Below are positions 44,001-56,866 of a DNA stretch of 64,000 nt, piece after piece. Source of the DNA: Lepidodermella squamata (Eukaryota; Gastrotricha). The stretch spans positions 2,170,001-2,234,000 of the forward strand of contig JBLDXI010000015.1 in NCBI GenBank assembly GCA_047495785.1, given 5' to 3'. Each line of letters opens with the position of its first letter. Positions within the stretch are counted from its first letter, which is position 1. Below the pieces are notes generated by a model. The model was not told the DNA's origin and made no database searches. It saw nothing but the letters and a program-made list of their open reading frames with translations. Position numbers and translations under genes: made by a program.

Positions 44001-47000
44001 CGAGTTATTGGGTTCGTATTATTGGCCGGGTCCCAATACAGCGCTTGCAGGGGATCGCTGCCCCATGCGATCTCATAATTACAGCCACAATTGAACTTTC
44101 GGGTGAGGTATATTACTACTGGCGTTTGGGCATAAGCGACCCCACTCGGTGGAACGAACGTAGGTTTCTGACAAGGAGCCGTAATTCTGATGATTTGAGT
44201 AATAGCCAACACATTATCAGGGAAAGAGGCGTCCGCTGCTGTGGCGTAGAAGGGCACATTTCCGCAAGTACCTTGCCAATTGATAGCCATAACAAAGTTC
44301 ACGGAATGTACAGCAAAAGCCCGAATCATCGGAATGAAGTTGTGAACCTATCACGCCAGCTGGCAATTCATTGTTCGAAAATACACTATCAACTTACCAT
44401 GGTCTGATTGGGCAGGATAGTGTCTGCTGAAGTGAAACTCGTTTTCGAGCTGTTTACGCTGAACGAGTTAATGTTGCTTTGAACATAATTCAAAACTCCA
44501 TTCTCATTCAAGTTTGAAACCCATCGAATCGCCAAGATGCTTCCCTCAGGAAACTCTGCTACATCAACTGATCGTATGTAGTAAATCTGTGGACCAGTCC
44601 CAGGAAAGTTTATCCCATATTCCGTAACAAATTGATATTGAATAGGAGCCTGTGGGCCTTTGAAGTAATTCTTGGTTGGGGCTATCCAGATCCTTGGGTT
44701 TGATACCGAACAGCATCCATTTCCAAAATTGCAAACTTTATAGCCATTTGGACACGTCAATGCATTGTAAGGAGCTTGCTTTGCGCAGACAGTGGTATTG
44801 CTTATGCAGCTGTAACTTTTCATGCAGAAAACAGTGCCAGAAACAGGGCAAAGGGGGGCCCAGAACTGAACGAATATCTTGCCTCCAACACTCATACTTG
44901 AAAGATTTGTGCAATGGGAGCATATGAATCTTGCAAAATTCTAACTTACTCTGCTTCTATGGCATAAACGCTAGCGTATGATTGCAAGGGGAAATTAGAT
45001 AGAAGGAATATCCTGTTTTTGGCGGTTGTAGTGTTGCTGATCAAGCTAACTGGGCTTCCCGAGCTGTTCGTATATGGCGTAATAAGTCCGTACTCTTTTC
45101 TCTCCGCTGTAAGATACATCAAGTAATGATATCACTATTTTTTTCTGAATAACCTACCAACGAGTTTTGTTTTGTATTGACGCCGCTCTGGTCCGAGTGG
45201 TCCGTAAGTAGTGTTGACCGTCAAGTTAGAACCTCCAACGAATCGCAGGAGGCATTTGACAGTTTGGCCAGCTGGACTGTAATTCGGGCAGCTTGCGAGA
45301 GTAATCGATTTCGTCCTCGTTTCAAGCTGTAGAAACCTCGTAGTAGTCGTCTCACGTCCCTCAGCATCCGTTGCAACCAAGACCAGCTTCTGGCCGCCGA
45401 TAATCCTCGGGGTGTAAATGAATGAGCTTGACTTCTTGATTACCAATGGCTCCCCGTATGGTACAGCCAGTCTTGAAAATCCTACTTTGTAAACATAGAG
45501 GCGATAGATGACCCCCATGCCTGCATCTCGGAACGTGTCGATGAAATACGGCATAAATTGTCCCGCTCGGACGTTGTCAGGCCAACTTTCAGATCCGTTG
45601 ATCAAATCTGCGGATAAGCTGTACTTGAGGCACATGGCAGTCACAAAGCTGGTCGGTATGATTCTGATGTAGCGAGCAACAATGTTAGTTTCAAAATTAT
45701 GCGTGATATCCGAGGATGACGCGGTCAAGATGGGCATAACTACTGAAGTCGGCGTTGCTGAAGTTATTTGTACGGCGCCAGAACTTCCATTTTGAGCTGT
45801 CGTATTCGACCAAGTGTAAGTTGCCCAATTAACGCCATCCGAGCTATACTGGACCCGATAGGTTCTAACGAAAGAACTGGGGGAGGAGCATCCGGTTAGA
45901 CGGACAGAAGTGAAGGAAACTTGGTAGCCGTAGTCGACTTGAATAAACTCGGTGCCGTTGTTCGCGCCACGTCCACACCAGCATGTACCTGATGCGGTGG
46001 CTTGGGCATCGACTGCGCTAGTCGCGGGTACAGACGACGTGATGTATGCATCAGTGATGGCCCCAGATCCGGTCTTTAGCGCGTACGTCGAAAAATCGGG
46101 ATCGAATTCGCAGACGAATGGCATGGTGCGGTAACAGGGAGCTGTCCTCCATTGATATAGGGACCTAGCGTCGGAGTAAACACATGGCGCCGTGAAATCA
46201 ATGAGCTGTTGGTCAACGTCCATTGCAAAGAAGCTGGCTTGGAAATCTGTAACATTGCTACCATCGTTGTTAGCCCAGGTAGGTCCCACGTCAGTCATCT
46301 TCATACCGATCCAAAATCCGATGTAACTACGAAAAATCGAATAAGAGTGTTTTAATTCTAATATCTTATACTAACTTGACTGTTGTCAAATTTCTTATTA
46401 GCTGCAGCTGAGCGAAATGTTCAACAGTTGCCAGATGGCCATTTTTGCTGTTTGGATAGTTGTTGCAATAAACCTCAGCGTCATCGAAAATTTCGGATTG
46501 AGAAACGTATAGATAACAGCTTTTAAATATAAGCCGAGCATATGGCGGACAAACTGCAATGAAAAATCTGACTAAGATTCTATCATAGCACTTCACCGGA
46601 ATTACCGTCAATAGATGGCGACAAAATCTTGCAGAGGCCCAGAGGTGGACCGAATGGGGACTCTGCAGCGGTGTTATTTGCCGGCCACAACTGCCAATCA
46701 GATCCATCTCCTCTCTTCAGCATGCCCATTGTCCCTGCGGTGAACTTTGTCGTGTTTACAGGGCCATCGAAAAATCCGATCGACGGGAGCCCATCATGCC
46801 TTGGACATGGTGGACCTGTGAAAGATCCGCCAACACAGCCGATCCAGAAACGGGAATTTATCCTTTTACCAGGGAAATGCAAAGATCTGTTGAAAGAGAT
46901 AAAAAACAAAGCTTACCCCATTAGCTCTGGAATTCGATTTTCCGCAGGTCCGTCAGGGTAGAAAAGGGCAGCTTGATTCCCGTTCAGGGAGCAAGATGCA

Positions 47001-50000
47001 GCGGTAGAGCTGTAGATATCGGAGCCTAGCAGTTTGAAGCAGAGTTCAAAAAATGGTGGAAATCGCTCCCACCCAGCTGGGCAACCCAGCGGTATGATTC
47101 GCGTAATCAGCAACTGGTTGACTTGCCTCGTCGCTGCCGAATTGTATATCGACATGAACTGTGAATTTATTGCCCCGCCTTCTTCAGCGTTATTCTTCAC
47201 AGTCGAAACAGGACACATGCCAGCTTGATGTGCAGGAGAACTCGGCATTGAGTCCAAGCAACGGCAAAGGTAACCGCGCTGAATTGCGGCGAACCGGGTT
47301 TTGGCGGATGAGCAATATCTCCGACACTTAGTTCCCGACATGGCTTGGCGATCGCCCATAGCCTTCAAAGTGTGAATATTTAGATCCTTGGTTGCGTAGC
47401 AACCAATGTAATCAGGATGGCCGCACCATTTCATAGCTTGTTCAGTTTCGGCAGGATTCAAGCCTCTATCGTAGACCTGAAAGCACTGAATCATGCCGGC
47501 AAAAGGTAATTTGCTTTTCGAGAAGCCCAATGGTATCAAAGGATCGATTGCGACAGTCAGTGAGCCTGCAGTGTACATCCCAGCTGGAAGTGTAACTTCA
47601 GTCCAGGCTAGCGACACAGGTTTTCCGTCATACGAAGCGAACATACTATCGGCCCATACATCGTAATGAAAACCATGAGTGTGCCATTCGAAAGGCCTAG
47701 TTCGTGCCTGATATCGTGAAGAACTCAGCGATAGACGACTTTCAATGGTCCAGGAAGCAACGGAATTGTTGGCGAAGCCGCCGACCAAAGCTCCTATCCA
47801 GTTGGCAGATCGCGAGCCTGTATAACCGTAGTCCATTCCCAACGAGTAATTTGCATGATAAGCTTTGTAAAGAACGGTTATGCTTTTGGTGTAACCTCGC
47901 GTGTCAAGCCGACCTCCCGTGCCGTCAACCTGTAAGGTAGAATCAAAACTATGATACAAAAGAATATATGCCGAAGCTTACAATGAAGTATTGACTATCT
48001 CGACCGTAAAACTGAAAGGCCGAATTTGGTCGACCGTCAGGACCTGGAGCGAAATCAGCATCCATGAAGATAGCATGAGGAATTTTGGCCGAGTTGTCCC
48101 CCTCTGTCATGGCTGACATTGGCCACAGAGATAATGGCTCTCGATGATGTCCTTCAAGCGAATCTCAGTTGGTGAGCGGTGTATATAAAATACACAGAAA
48201 TTACCTGCGATGAGTGCGTCGTAACTCCCTGAAAGCACCTTGTCGCAATCAGCTTGAATATCATCCAAATTAAGAAATACCGAATTTAGTATAACAAGGC
48301 CTGAAAAAGCTTAGGTTTGTTGAGCAGTAATAAATTAATTATGGTAATTGTACATGACATCTGAACGACTGATTCATTGACAGGTGTCGCCATGTCCAGA
48401 CCAAGATACAATCCTCCGAATATGCAGGCATAGTTAGGAGTTACTACTGTGTTCGTTTCGCAAGCAAGATCGCCGTCGAAATAAACTTTGAGGTTCATTG
48501 TATTTGAGCCAACCGACCTCACGACATATGAAACGAAAACCCAGCTATTCGGAGCGCTCCTTCAGGAGAAGAATGGAAGTAATAAACGAATAATAACATA
48601 ATTCAGCTTACGGAATATCACATGAGACCGACACACCTAATTGTGGCTTGAATTGGAATTTTAAAATGAGTTTTGCATTTCAGGCGTAAAGTTCAAGAGC
48701 ATACCGCCCCTGAAACCAAGCGGGAAATTATCGCAACGACTTGATTGGCTCTTTGATACAGGCTAAATATATCAGTCGTTGCCGTTGAAGCGATGAACTT
48801 CTTGTCATTAGTGGTAGGTCCTCTATAAATCCCACGATTCAAATAATTTTCTTATGATTACGATAACTTACGTGTAGTAGAAGTAAAAAGCTATTGTCTG
48901 TCCTACAGATGACATGTAAGAGCACAGGTAACCTCGGTCGTAGATAGATTTTGCGTCTAAAACACTCGAGCCGAGGGCGTTATTACCCTGGTTTGCGTAA
49001 AAACATACTTAAACTGATGATAATGTTCTACTGTTTGTAAAACCTACATCTTTGTCGAGTTCAATGCCGGCCCGAGTTCCGTTAGGACGGAGTTCCACTG
49101 CTCCATTAGCTCGATTTTTCGGACCATTCACGTAGTTCCATTGTTGGTATTGCGGATTGGCTGTTGTTCCAACGTTAACGGGCGAGCCGTGAAATTCGTG
49201 GCCCGAAATGTCGTAGGTGAGAAAGCGGGCATTCAATGGCCAAAAAAGTATTAAATCATTGGCATTGCTGAACAGTCCTGAATCTTTCATAAGATAAAAA
49301 TAGTATTCGAGGCGATGGCTATGAGTTTAAAGCACAAGGGCTTACATTTTCCGTAATAAAAGTTCAATGTATCTACACACATTTTGCTTACTCCGAAGTT
49401 AGGATCAGACAGATCTTCAGGTAGCAACGGTATGTCGTACATCATAAAACAAGCCAATTTGCCGTACAAATCCTAAAAGATGTCAATTACCCAGGAATTA
49501 CATTTTAAGCAGTTTAGTTCATTTACATAAACACCACCTAGCCCAAACCTCATCCCAGATGATGCAACAATCGGATAAGGCGCTGCAGCCTGTGTATATT
49601 CTTTATACCCCTTCGGGCTCGAGATGCTCATAAACCAAATCGATTCGATGCGATTGTACATCAATACTGCTCGGACCCAGTTGTTGCAAAGCATGCCAGT
49701 AGCGTTGAGGGTTACGGTAGTATACATTGTTCCAACAGGACTCATAACGAAGAAAATCAATCTGTCGCAGTTTTCAACAAAGGCCTGAGTCTAAAAAATG
49801 AATAATTTTATTGAATGAAACGACAAACGGCAAAGCTCAATAAGCTCAATTTTAATCGCTGGCACAAAACTACTTACGTTGCCAGCTTGCAGTTGGGAGT
49901 GAGTAAATAGTCCATGATACTCGTTCCAATTCACTATTTTTTGTGAAGTCGTATTATAGCTCGCTTTCGCGTAGAACCAAAAAACATAAGTGAACGAGCT

Positions 50001-53000
50001 GTTCGATCCAACAGTATTGTAAAATTCCCCGGAATTGACTTCGGCAATTGTAGTAACACCATCAACTTTGTTAAATGAAGACGCCGAATATGGCAAACCC
50101 GTTGGTCCTGTTCCCGAGGCTACTCGCACTGGTGTAAATCGAGTATGATCCCTGCCGGAAATGTCCCTGAACATCAGATCTCGACCCATCGGCCAAAATC
50201 CTCGCAGGTTCGCTGGTTTATACAGCATATTATTCAGCCCGCCATTCCTGGGATTAGCGTCAGAGAATTGCTTGCAGAACGACGTCAACACTTCGAGATC
50301 GGATATGTTGGTTAGTAAGTTACTCGCATAGATATATAGGCAAAAGAAGTTGCCGTTCATTTGCGTAATTATAGGTTTAACTAAGGCATCCTTTTTCGAT
50401 GCGAATGGACTCGAAATATTAGCTCGACCAATGCCAAAGCCATTCATCATTGGTATGTCATAATTTGCTCCAATCGTCCGACTGCCACAGGTAGAGTCGC
50501 CAGCCATCACCGTTAAATTTCCGCTCGGATAGTCGAAAAATACTCCCAATGGGAAGGTCGATCGACGCTCCGCTCCGCTCGGATAGCATGACGGAAAAGA
50601 GATCCGCGTATCATTTTGCACGAAATTAATAACCAACGTTGCGTTTGCAGTATACCATATGACCATACCTTGATAATTATCCCAGCCGGAGTAGGTGATC
50701 AGCGGTCCTACTGTATCGGCTGAACTGAGCTTTGGGTAGCTTCGATAGACAAAGAAAACCATCGAAAATGAAGACCGGTACAGGCTCATCGATAAACGAT
50801 CACGTTTGTCGTTAAACACTAAAGCGCCACTGCTGTAAACATTACGCTTTAACCACGTGTTTGTTCTCCAGATTAAGGGCACCGGCGTAGTGAATGCAAA
50901 GACCTTTCCAGTCCCTTCCCTGCCAGCATACGTGTCGATCAACGGCCAGAATCCTATCATTTCATAAGGCTTCGGCAGCTTTGTCGGAAACCCTTGAAAA
51001 ACCTTATTCTTAATTGTGCGTAATTAAGAGGCTGTCCGATAATTTTACGTTGTGCTATAGTCTCGTCCAAATATGTTTCCATCGCCGTCGCATTGTAAAA
51101 GCCGTCCACCTCATGAAACGAGTTTCCAGTTGAACTTGTTGGCAGGGCTGTCATCAGCGTGAATCTGAAAAATTAATGATTCATTCTTTCCGCACATATC
51201 GTTAGCGTCGTTGAATAACTCGGATTTAGCTTGTATACGTCCTCGAACAGACACAATTAGTAAGGTTGTTCTACTTACCCTGCAATGGCTCCGTCCCAAG
51301 TAGCTCCAGTCGTCGGATTTTGGCCGAAAATCATCCCGTACTGTGAGGAATCCACCGTCGCCGAAGATGTGGTAGCTTGCGCGCAAGGTTTGGAGCCAAC
51401 AAATATGTAGTAGGTACCCCAAGCGTCGAGGTAAACACCTATAGAAGTGTTAATTTAAGTTACCAACTTGTAAGTTTCAATGTAAGTGAAAAGATCGTTC
51501 CAAAGCTACCGTACTGCCCGAAAAAATGACAACCTCAAATAAATGTCAGAGGTTAGAGGTCGTTCGAAGAATAAATGTCAGGCCCGAATAAAACGTCATT
51601 GGCGGGGACAATACGGAAGATACTGATATACAATTTCTACTCTTTGCACTCAGAAAGGTCAGTTACCGATTTTTTTGGTCAAAATACGTAGAATGTGAGG
51701 TATGCCATTTTGGTTACCTAGGCAGTCACTTGATTTTTCCGATAAATAAATGTCAGTCCCTGTTAAGTGTCAGGGATTTATCAACATCTCAAAAATACAG
51801 AAGTGTCCTCAAATATATGGTGTAATGTGGTCTTCTTTCCGACAAAAACCTGTTTTTCGCCCCCTTACACTTCGTTATCAAAGTATCAAGCTCAGCTTAA
51901 AGTCAGCTCAGCTTGCGGCGCGCCCAGCGTATTCACACCTTAGCTCAACGTACAAGCTCCGCTTGTTATAGCCGAAGCCAGCTAACCTTATCAAGTTCAC
52001 CTTACTAGCGGGCAGGTTCAGCTGAGCGTAGAAGAATATTGAGTACGAGAATATTGGTTATAGTTGAACACGCTGAGCTGGTTTGTCTCCGATCGCAAGT
52101 TCAGCTTGTCAGCTGAGCTTGTTAATGACATTATTAAGCTAAGCTGACAAGCTGAGCTGAGCTGGTTATTTATTACGCTGAGCTGAATTAGCTGAGCTTG
52201 TTCATAATTTAGCTAAGCTGACTTCAAGCTGAGCTGACTATAAGCTGAGCTTGTTAAATAACGAAGAGCAAGACGGCTGTTTTTCAGGCCTAATTTTGTG
52301 AGGTGAACGAATTTTTTGACGCGCTTTTCGCCAAAAGATGCGCCTTGAAAATCTGCATATCGTAGTGTTAATCACGGTAAAAATATAAAAATATCCAGCA
52401 GATGTATTCACAGGTAACTGACTCGGCTAATTTCGGACAGCTCAGTGTGAATATTTAGATTAGGGTCAAAGTTCACATTAAAACGAAATAAAATTTGAGA
52501 GCAGATTTAAGAATAAATTTCATGTTGAGTAATTTGAACCCGCGATAGCGAATTGGGATAGTGAACGCAGTTCGCAGTGCTATTCTCACTAAAAAAATTA
52601 AAGCTAATAAAATGTCAAGGTCCATTAAATTCTCAGTAGTTTGAGACTGTCTGAAATATGCCGGGGGATGTCGGTTTTTCTGGCTGAATTTCAGGACAAA
52701 TGAGCAATTAGAATTTGTTCCAAACGTTCCAAACATAACTATCTAATTGATGCGATGAGCTCTTTCTTTTGCGCTTCCATCCGGCACAAAATACTGTCAT
52801 TTGAAAAAGTTTGCAATTCTTTACCTTGGCGCACACCTGCGAAGAAGTACAACCATTCTTCGTAAAAAAATCCGTTTCTCATGTTTCAGGTCTCATTCGG
52901 AAGAGGAGACTCTGGGCTATATCATTCTTTTGAACGGTATTTCTATATACCAGGGTTGAGAAGAAACTCGCGCTCAAAGCCAAAAGTGTCCGAAATTACC

Positions 53001-55998
53001 CTGCCCGAAAAAAGACCGCGTTACAGTGGGCCGAGTAGCTTGGCCAATTTGATAATTTACGATATAACAGTCGTAAACATAGCGTAACATGCGTAAAAAA
53101 CGATACACGCCATACGCAATAAAGCTATGTAGCTATAAAAAGGGTTTGTGTGGCCTGATAGTCACCAAGGTTGCAATAACAAAACACCCCTGGGTTTGTT
53201 AAGCTGAGATTAAGCGCGTTTATCATTGTTCCATCCCGGAGAAGGTCAAAGAAGGGTAAGTCATGCATCCGATCTAAATTATCAATTACCTTTGCTAGAA
53301 GCGCATTTCCGGGCCCGCCTATGTTTCGCATGCGCGCACAATCCTATTGGTTGAACGATCACGCGTATCCCATCAAAGGTGACATAACGAAAATGTTTTC
53401 AGTTTTTAGAAAAAAAATTTGAGCGATTCTCCGTCGATTGGATATGGGGTTCTCGTTCTAAATTTTTATTTTTAAATTCAGGGAACATTTTGCCAGGAGT
53501 CCAGGCTGTTAATTCGCGGTAAAACTGTTGCTTCCAATATTTTGATGGTAATTTTCAACTTTATTCATGAAATTATCAAATTAATTCCATAAAATGTTGC
53601 TATAACTGACCAACAATAAATTGATATAAAATATGTCGCATTTGTTTTCGCCTGAAGACCTTGAGACGAATACACTACCTAGGTACACACAGGTGGAAGT
53701 AAGTAGCTGTAGTAGTTTTTCGGCGGTTTTAACTGTTGGTCTAGGTACTCTTCTTCAGACTGACTGATTAGGTTCGAAAAATTAAGGGCAGAGACCCTAA
53801 ATACAAGGCACGACTTGAAGGCCGTTTGAAAAAATACAGGGAAGTGTCTTATAATCCGTAAAATACGGTGTATCATTTTGACGACGAAGCAGAAAAAAGC
53901 TGCTGTTGCCGCCCCAATGCGAGCGCAGGGTCGCCTTTCATATGCCATCCTTATGCCTCATCCTGGTTAGAGGACGTTTCAACGCGTGGTAGCCGCCAGT
54001 GCTGGAAAACATAAAGCAAAAATGGCTTGGCACGCAGGAAATTTCAGGAGAATATGGAAATTTTCCTTCAGGTAATGTTAACATTTTGCATTGAAATGAA
54101 CAATTTCGACTGGAAAAATTCGCGTTTCGCCTAATGCAACATGATATCCCGGCAGGAACTTCTGGTGCAAAGAAGGTCTGGCCTGGCTAAGACAAAGAAA
54201 AATGGCAGATTGATAGTCTGGTTTACAAGAATAGTCAGGAGCAGGACCTCTATATTAAAACTAACTCTTTTTGGTTGAACTCAAAGATGAATCCTAATAT
54301 TAGGCCAAATAAGTAAACTAATACTCAATGAACTTACCTATACGATTCCAAGCATTCGGCTTGATACATGGTGCCGCAACTGTGTAGGAAATGCCGCTTC
54401 CTGACCATTTCAGATAGGCTGTTAAGGTTACTTTTCCGTCGTATTCATAGGTGCTTCCACGGAGATCCGGCGACACAGAGTAAGGCTGAACGTAGCTGAA
54501 AACTACGCCAGATTTGTTTAGCTGTGCATACATCCAAAAGCGGAACGTCCATCCTTGCGAACCTCGAAGGTTACCAACCCACTTCGCCGACGTGTCGTTA
54601 ATTAAGATTCCCGAGTTCATAAGATGTGGATGGAATTTAACGGCTGTTCCGGGTATCCCAGTCGGTCCGGCTATCAGGGAAACATTTGCCACCGACCTGA
54701 ACGCCTCGGCTGGCAACAGTGATAGGGTTTTTGTCGTACTGCTCTCACGTGAGACGTCTCGCAAGCCATAAAGTCGGTTCATAGCGAACGCGAATCCAGT
54801 CGACATCAACATTGAGTCGCTGTTGTCAGATGGATATATAACTGTTGTTTGGCATACATAAGATAGACAATAAGAAACATGAGCATGAAGTTTTCAGATG
54901 TTGTGCCTGGCAAATTAATCGTGTATGGGGAAGTATCTTAGCTATAGGCATTCCCAGCCAATTGCAAGCCACCTCAAGATGGGTGCTAACATCCTTTTTC
55001 TGCGCCAAGTCCCTTCCCCTGAAATGATAACATGTGCCCGCTATGGCGACGAGGCATACCTGTTCATTATGCGACGTGCGATCATTTTCATTTCTTTTGC
55101 TTAAAATACTACACATTCGCGCACTAGGAAAAGTTACCGTCAAATGGAACTTAATGCCGCGTCGCCAGCGGGCCATGTTAACGCTGAACCGAGCCCATTC
55201 TGATATTCTGTGAAATGTGTCAAAACCAGACTAAAGTCTCACCATCCTTAATGGTTTAGCGAGAATCCTGAGTACATAATTTAAGGATTTCAAAGATTTG
55301 CATTTCACACTATCACTTAAGCTGTCTAATTTTACATTGCATTGTGGTCATTGAATTGTGTATTGATCAGTTTACCATATCTGCAGTAGCTCAGGTGCAG
55401 GTTTGAGCAATTCGTATGGCCATAGCTTGACAATTTGGTGTCCCAGAACCCACATCTGCCAATATAAGCGCTATTGCTGGTCGAGAAAGCTGAAACTTGA
55501 AAAATAATCCCAAGGTTTGTACCGCTCTCCTAGAGAAATTTAATAATATAGCATACTAGGAGCCAGCCAGCCAGGCACATTCTGCGAATCATCAAAATAG
55601 TCCCAAGCAGACCGCGCTGTGCTGTAGTAGATCCCCATCCATCTCGGGCCTGGAGTCGTTGACCTGCAATGATGAAATTATTTGTTCTCATTCTGCTGTG
55701 CGAACACGCTAATTTGTGTATCAACTCAATATCCAGATTTGGAAAAGGAGCGCCGCGATAAGTTGCAAGCATGCCACCTGGGGCCATGCTTTTGCAAGCT
55801 TCTATGGCATCTGGCCAACTCAAAGGCGTCGGGTTGATTTTGAAGCAAGAATTCCAGCTGAAAAACCAGCCGACCGGGCAATGTCCTACAACGAAATTAT
55901 TTCGAGCATAACACTTTAGAATATTTCTTACGGTGTGCATAGGCTGCTCGTATCAAAAAGACCCAAACAAAGGTCAAGGTGATTATCTTCAGCCTCAT
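30867..55998 (-). CDS. Giant polycystin-1-like receptor/channel with lectin, LamG, WSC, F5/8C, PKD, REJ, GPS and PLAT domains (copy 1)
   Basis: The start is the ATG at 55998, with a signal peptide (M-R-L-K-I-I-T-L-T-F-V-W). I followed the frame through about 30 exons by matching phase and domain. Examples are 55998-55932, a LamG exon ending 54338, 51438-51279, 51164-51049, 50992-49878, 47929-46917, 46326-45158, 44347-43929, 42507-38729, 38675-36546, 35649-34689, 34507-31945, 31893-31073 and 31024-30867. Order of domains: C-type lectin, five LamG-like, WSC, two lectins, F5/8C, PKD-like, a Cys-rich module, PKD, five lectins, F5/8C, PKD repeats, REJ region, Thr-rich stalk, GPS, TM1, PLAT, TM helices, polycystin extracellular (TOP) domain and channel. 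Most introns are 44-60 nt; one is 2.9 kb. Such proteins act as membrane receptors in cilia or on gametes. An annotator might split it into several genes, but the spliced lectin and LamG domains argue for one. Confidence 0.8.
34689..38675 (-). other. Copy 1: REJ module, GAIN-like region and Thr-rich stalk
   Basis: The exon 38675-36546 contains the REJ signature around N-S-Y-D-P-D and many cysteines. Six short exons (36490-34689) follow, leading to a Thr/Pro/Lys-rich stalk (about 34950-34790) likely to be O-glycosylated. REJ modules are known from the sea urchin sperm receptor for egg jelly and from PKD1. Confidence 0.75.
38729..42507 (-). other. Copy 1: 3.8-kb exon with lectin, F5/8C and PKD repeats
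   Basis: From the 5' end: the second half of a lectin domain (F-I-C-A-K), two further lectin-like domains (ending Y-I-C-Q-T and T-I-C-Q-K), and a PAN-like Cys cluster (about 41440-41280). An F5/8C discoidin domain follows (about 41200-40840), and then several PKD/Ig-like domains (about 40800-38800) with F-G-D-G-Q and H-I-Y-Y-type strands and many N-glycosylation sites. Confidence 0.75.
42560..46553 (-). other. Copy 1: middle lectin domains, F5/8C and PKD-like modules
   Basis: A lectin domain is split over 46553-46376 and 46326-. An F5/8C domain (about 46075-45600) contains F-I-Q-V-D-Y-G-Y and A-R-Y-I-R-I-I-P-T-S-F. Exons at 45106-44950, 44896-44398, 44347-43929 and 43878-43743 encode PKD-like strands and a Cys-rich C-P-N-G-Y-K-V-C module. 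Lectin domains follow at 43705-43232 and 43181-42560. Confidence 0.7.
51439..54337 (-). other. 2.9-kb intron inside the first LamG domain of copy 1
   Basis: The donor (GTAAGT, starting at 54337) follows N-A-W-N-R-I and the acceptor (CTATAG ending at 51439) precedes V-Y-L-D-A-W-G-T-Y-Y. The joined codon is GGT and the domain continues. Other introns in the gene are 44-70 nt. The intron contains an AGCT-rich tract and no supportable gene. Confidence 0.7.
51885..52255. repeat. AGCT-rich degenerate repeat
   Basis: I counted about 26 AGCT tetranucleotides in ~370 bp, mostly as (T/A)(A/G)AGCTGAGCTTG-like words in both orientations, against one or two expected by chance. Spacing is irregular, so this is a degenerate simple-sequence tract, not a clean tandem array. 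Confidence 0.75.
55400..55885 (-). other. Copy 1: N-terminal C-type lectin domain over three exons
   Basis: After the signal-peptide exon the frame gives H-C-P-V-G-W-F-F-S-W-N-S-C-F-K (exon from 55885), then P-R-W-M-G-I-Y-Y-S and W-D-Y-F-D-D, then C-G-F-W-D-T-K-L and N-C-S-N-L-H-L-S-Y-C. The exons are separated by introns of about 45 and 67 nt. The WxG strand and the four cysteines fit a long-form C-type lectin fold. I do not see a canonical EPN or QPD sugar-binding motif. Confidence 0.7.
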
Positions 55999-56866
55999 AA
56001 CTTTCTTATTTTCCGCCCAACTCAGTGCAGGTTTTATGAGTTTGAGAAAATTTATCGAAAAAACTAGGCGGCGTGAGTTTGATTTTGATTCGGCTGCTGT
56101 GAGATCGATTGGCTACCGTTGGCTTGAATGACATGTTGCCGTGCAATGGCACCAAAAACGCGTTGCCATAAATTTGTGCTTGGAAACAGCGAGAGAGCAA
56201 GCCCAGACGAGTTTTGGCTTGCTGTTGTTCGATTTAAGAAGGGCGCCCATATTTCACATGCTGGTTTCTATTTATAATCGCGCCAATTCGTTTGATTGCG
56301 AATTTACTAAATTATGTTATATGGTTTTACGGCGTAGAAGGCGTGCCAGCGGTACGGTGCGAGTTCTAATTTTTCCGAACCAACAGTTGTTGCTTCTTAT
56401 TTTTGCTTCTGATTGAGAGAACATTTTGCGAATCTCGACTCGCCTTCCGTAGAGGACGGTCTAGTTTAAACAGCCTTAAACAGCCTATATAAGTGCAGCC
56501 TTGACACCATCGCGACTAGACCTCATGAATCAAAACACATGCCGAGATTAAAGTTTATTACAGGACAAGATCGGAAATCGCTCAATTCTTTAAAAGCACA
56601 TGAGACATGACAACGATTTAGGGCCTATCCAAGTTATTATCTGAGAAAGCTAAAGCTGAAGCAGAACTATTTATTTCGATTTGATGAATTTGATGTCGGA
56701 TAACTACCATATTCGGGTGCTATCAGTAGGCATTATACATTATCTGGGAGCTTTGTGATGGATAGCCTTATTGCAGCTATCCGCGCAAAAAGTTTACAAG
56801 ATCAAAGCGATTCTAAAATAGAGATATAGAAATAAGAAGAAATTTCTGTTATTTCACCGGATTTTA
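55999..56866. other. Spacer between polycystin-like copies 1 and 2
   Basis: This 868-bp stretch must hold the 3'UTR of copy 2 and the promoter of copy 1, both on the minus strand. A symmetric TATA-like word (CTATATAAG) lies near 56486. A 7-bp hairpin (GGATAGC / GCTATCC) lies near 56760. No gene is seen. Confidence 0.4.

Larger units (their letters stand above)
46606..54812 (-). other. Copy 1: array of five LamG-like domains, WSC domain and lectin
   Basis: Five Concanavalin-A-like (LamG) domains each open with an (F/L)-W-P-(L/M) strand or equivalent, followed by D-I-S-G. They lie at about 54.8-51.0 (split by the 2.9-kb intron), 51.0-50.3, 50.2-49.4, 49.3-48.2 and 48.1-47.45 kb. A WSC domain (about 47410-47160) follows with Y-I-G-C-Y-A, C-R-R-Y-C and Y-L-C-R-C-L, and then a lectin domain (about 47090-46610). 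WSC is also found near the N-terminus of vertebrate PKD1. Confidence 0.7.

Noticed and set aside
52473-53948. Minus-strand frames of 65-90 codons in the 2.9-kb intron
   Set aside because: No domain, no paired splice sites, and no place in the LamG domain that the intron interrupts.
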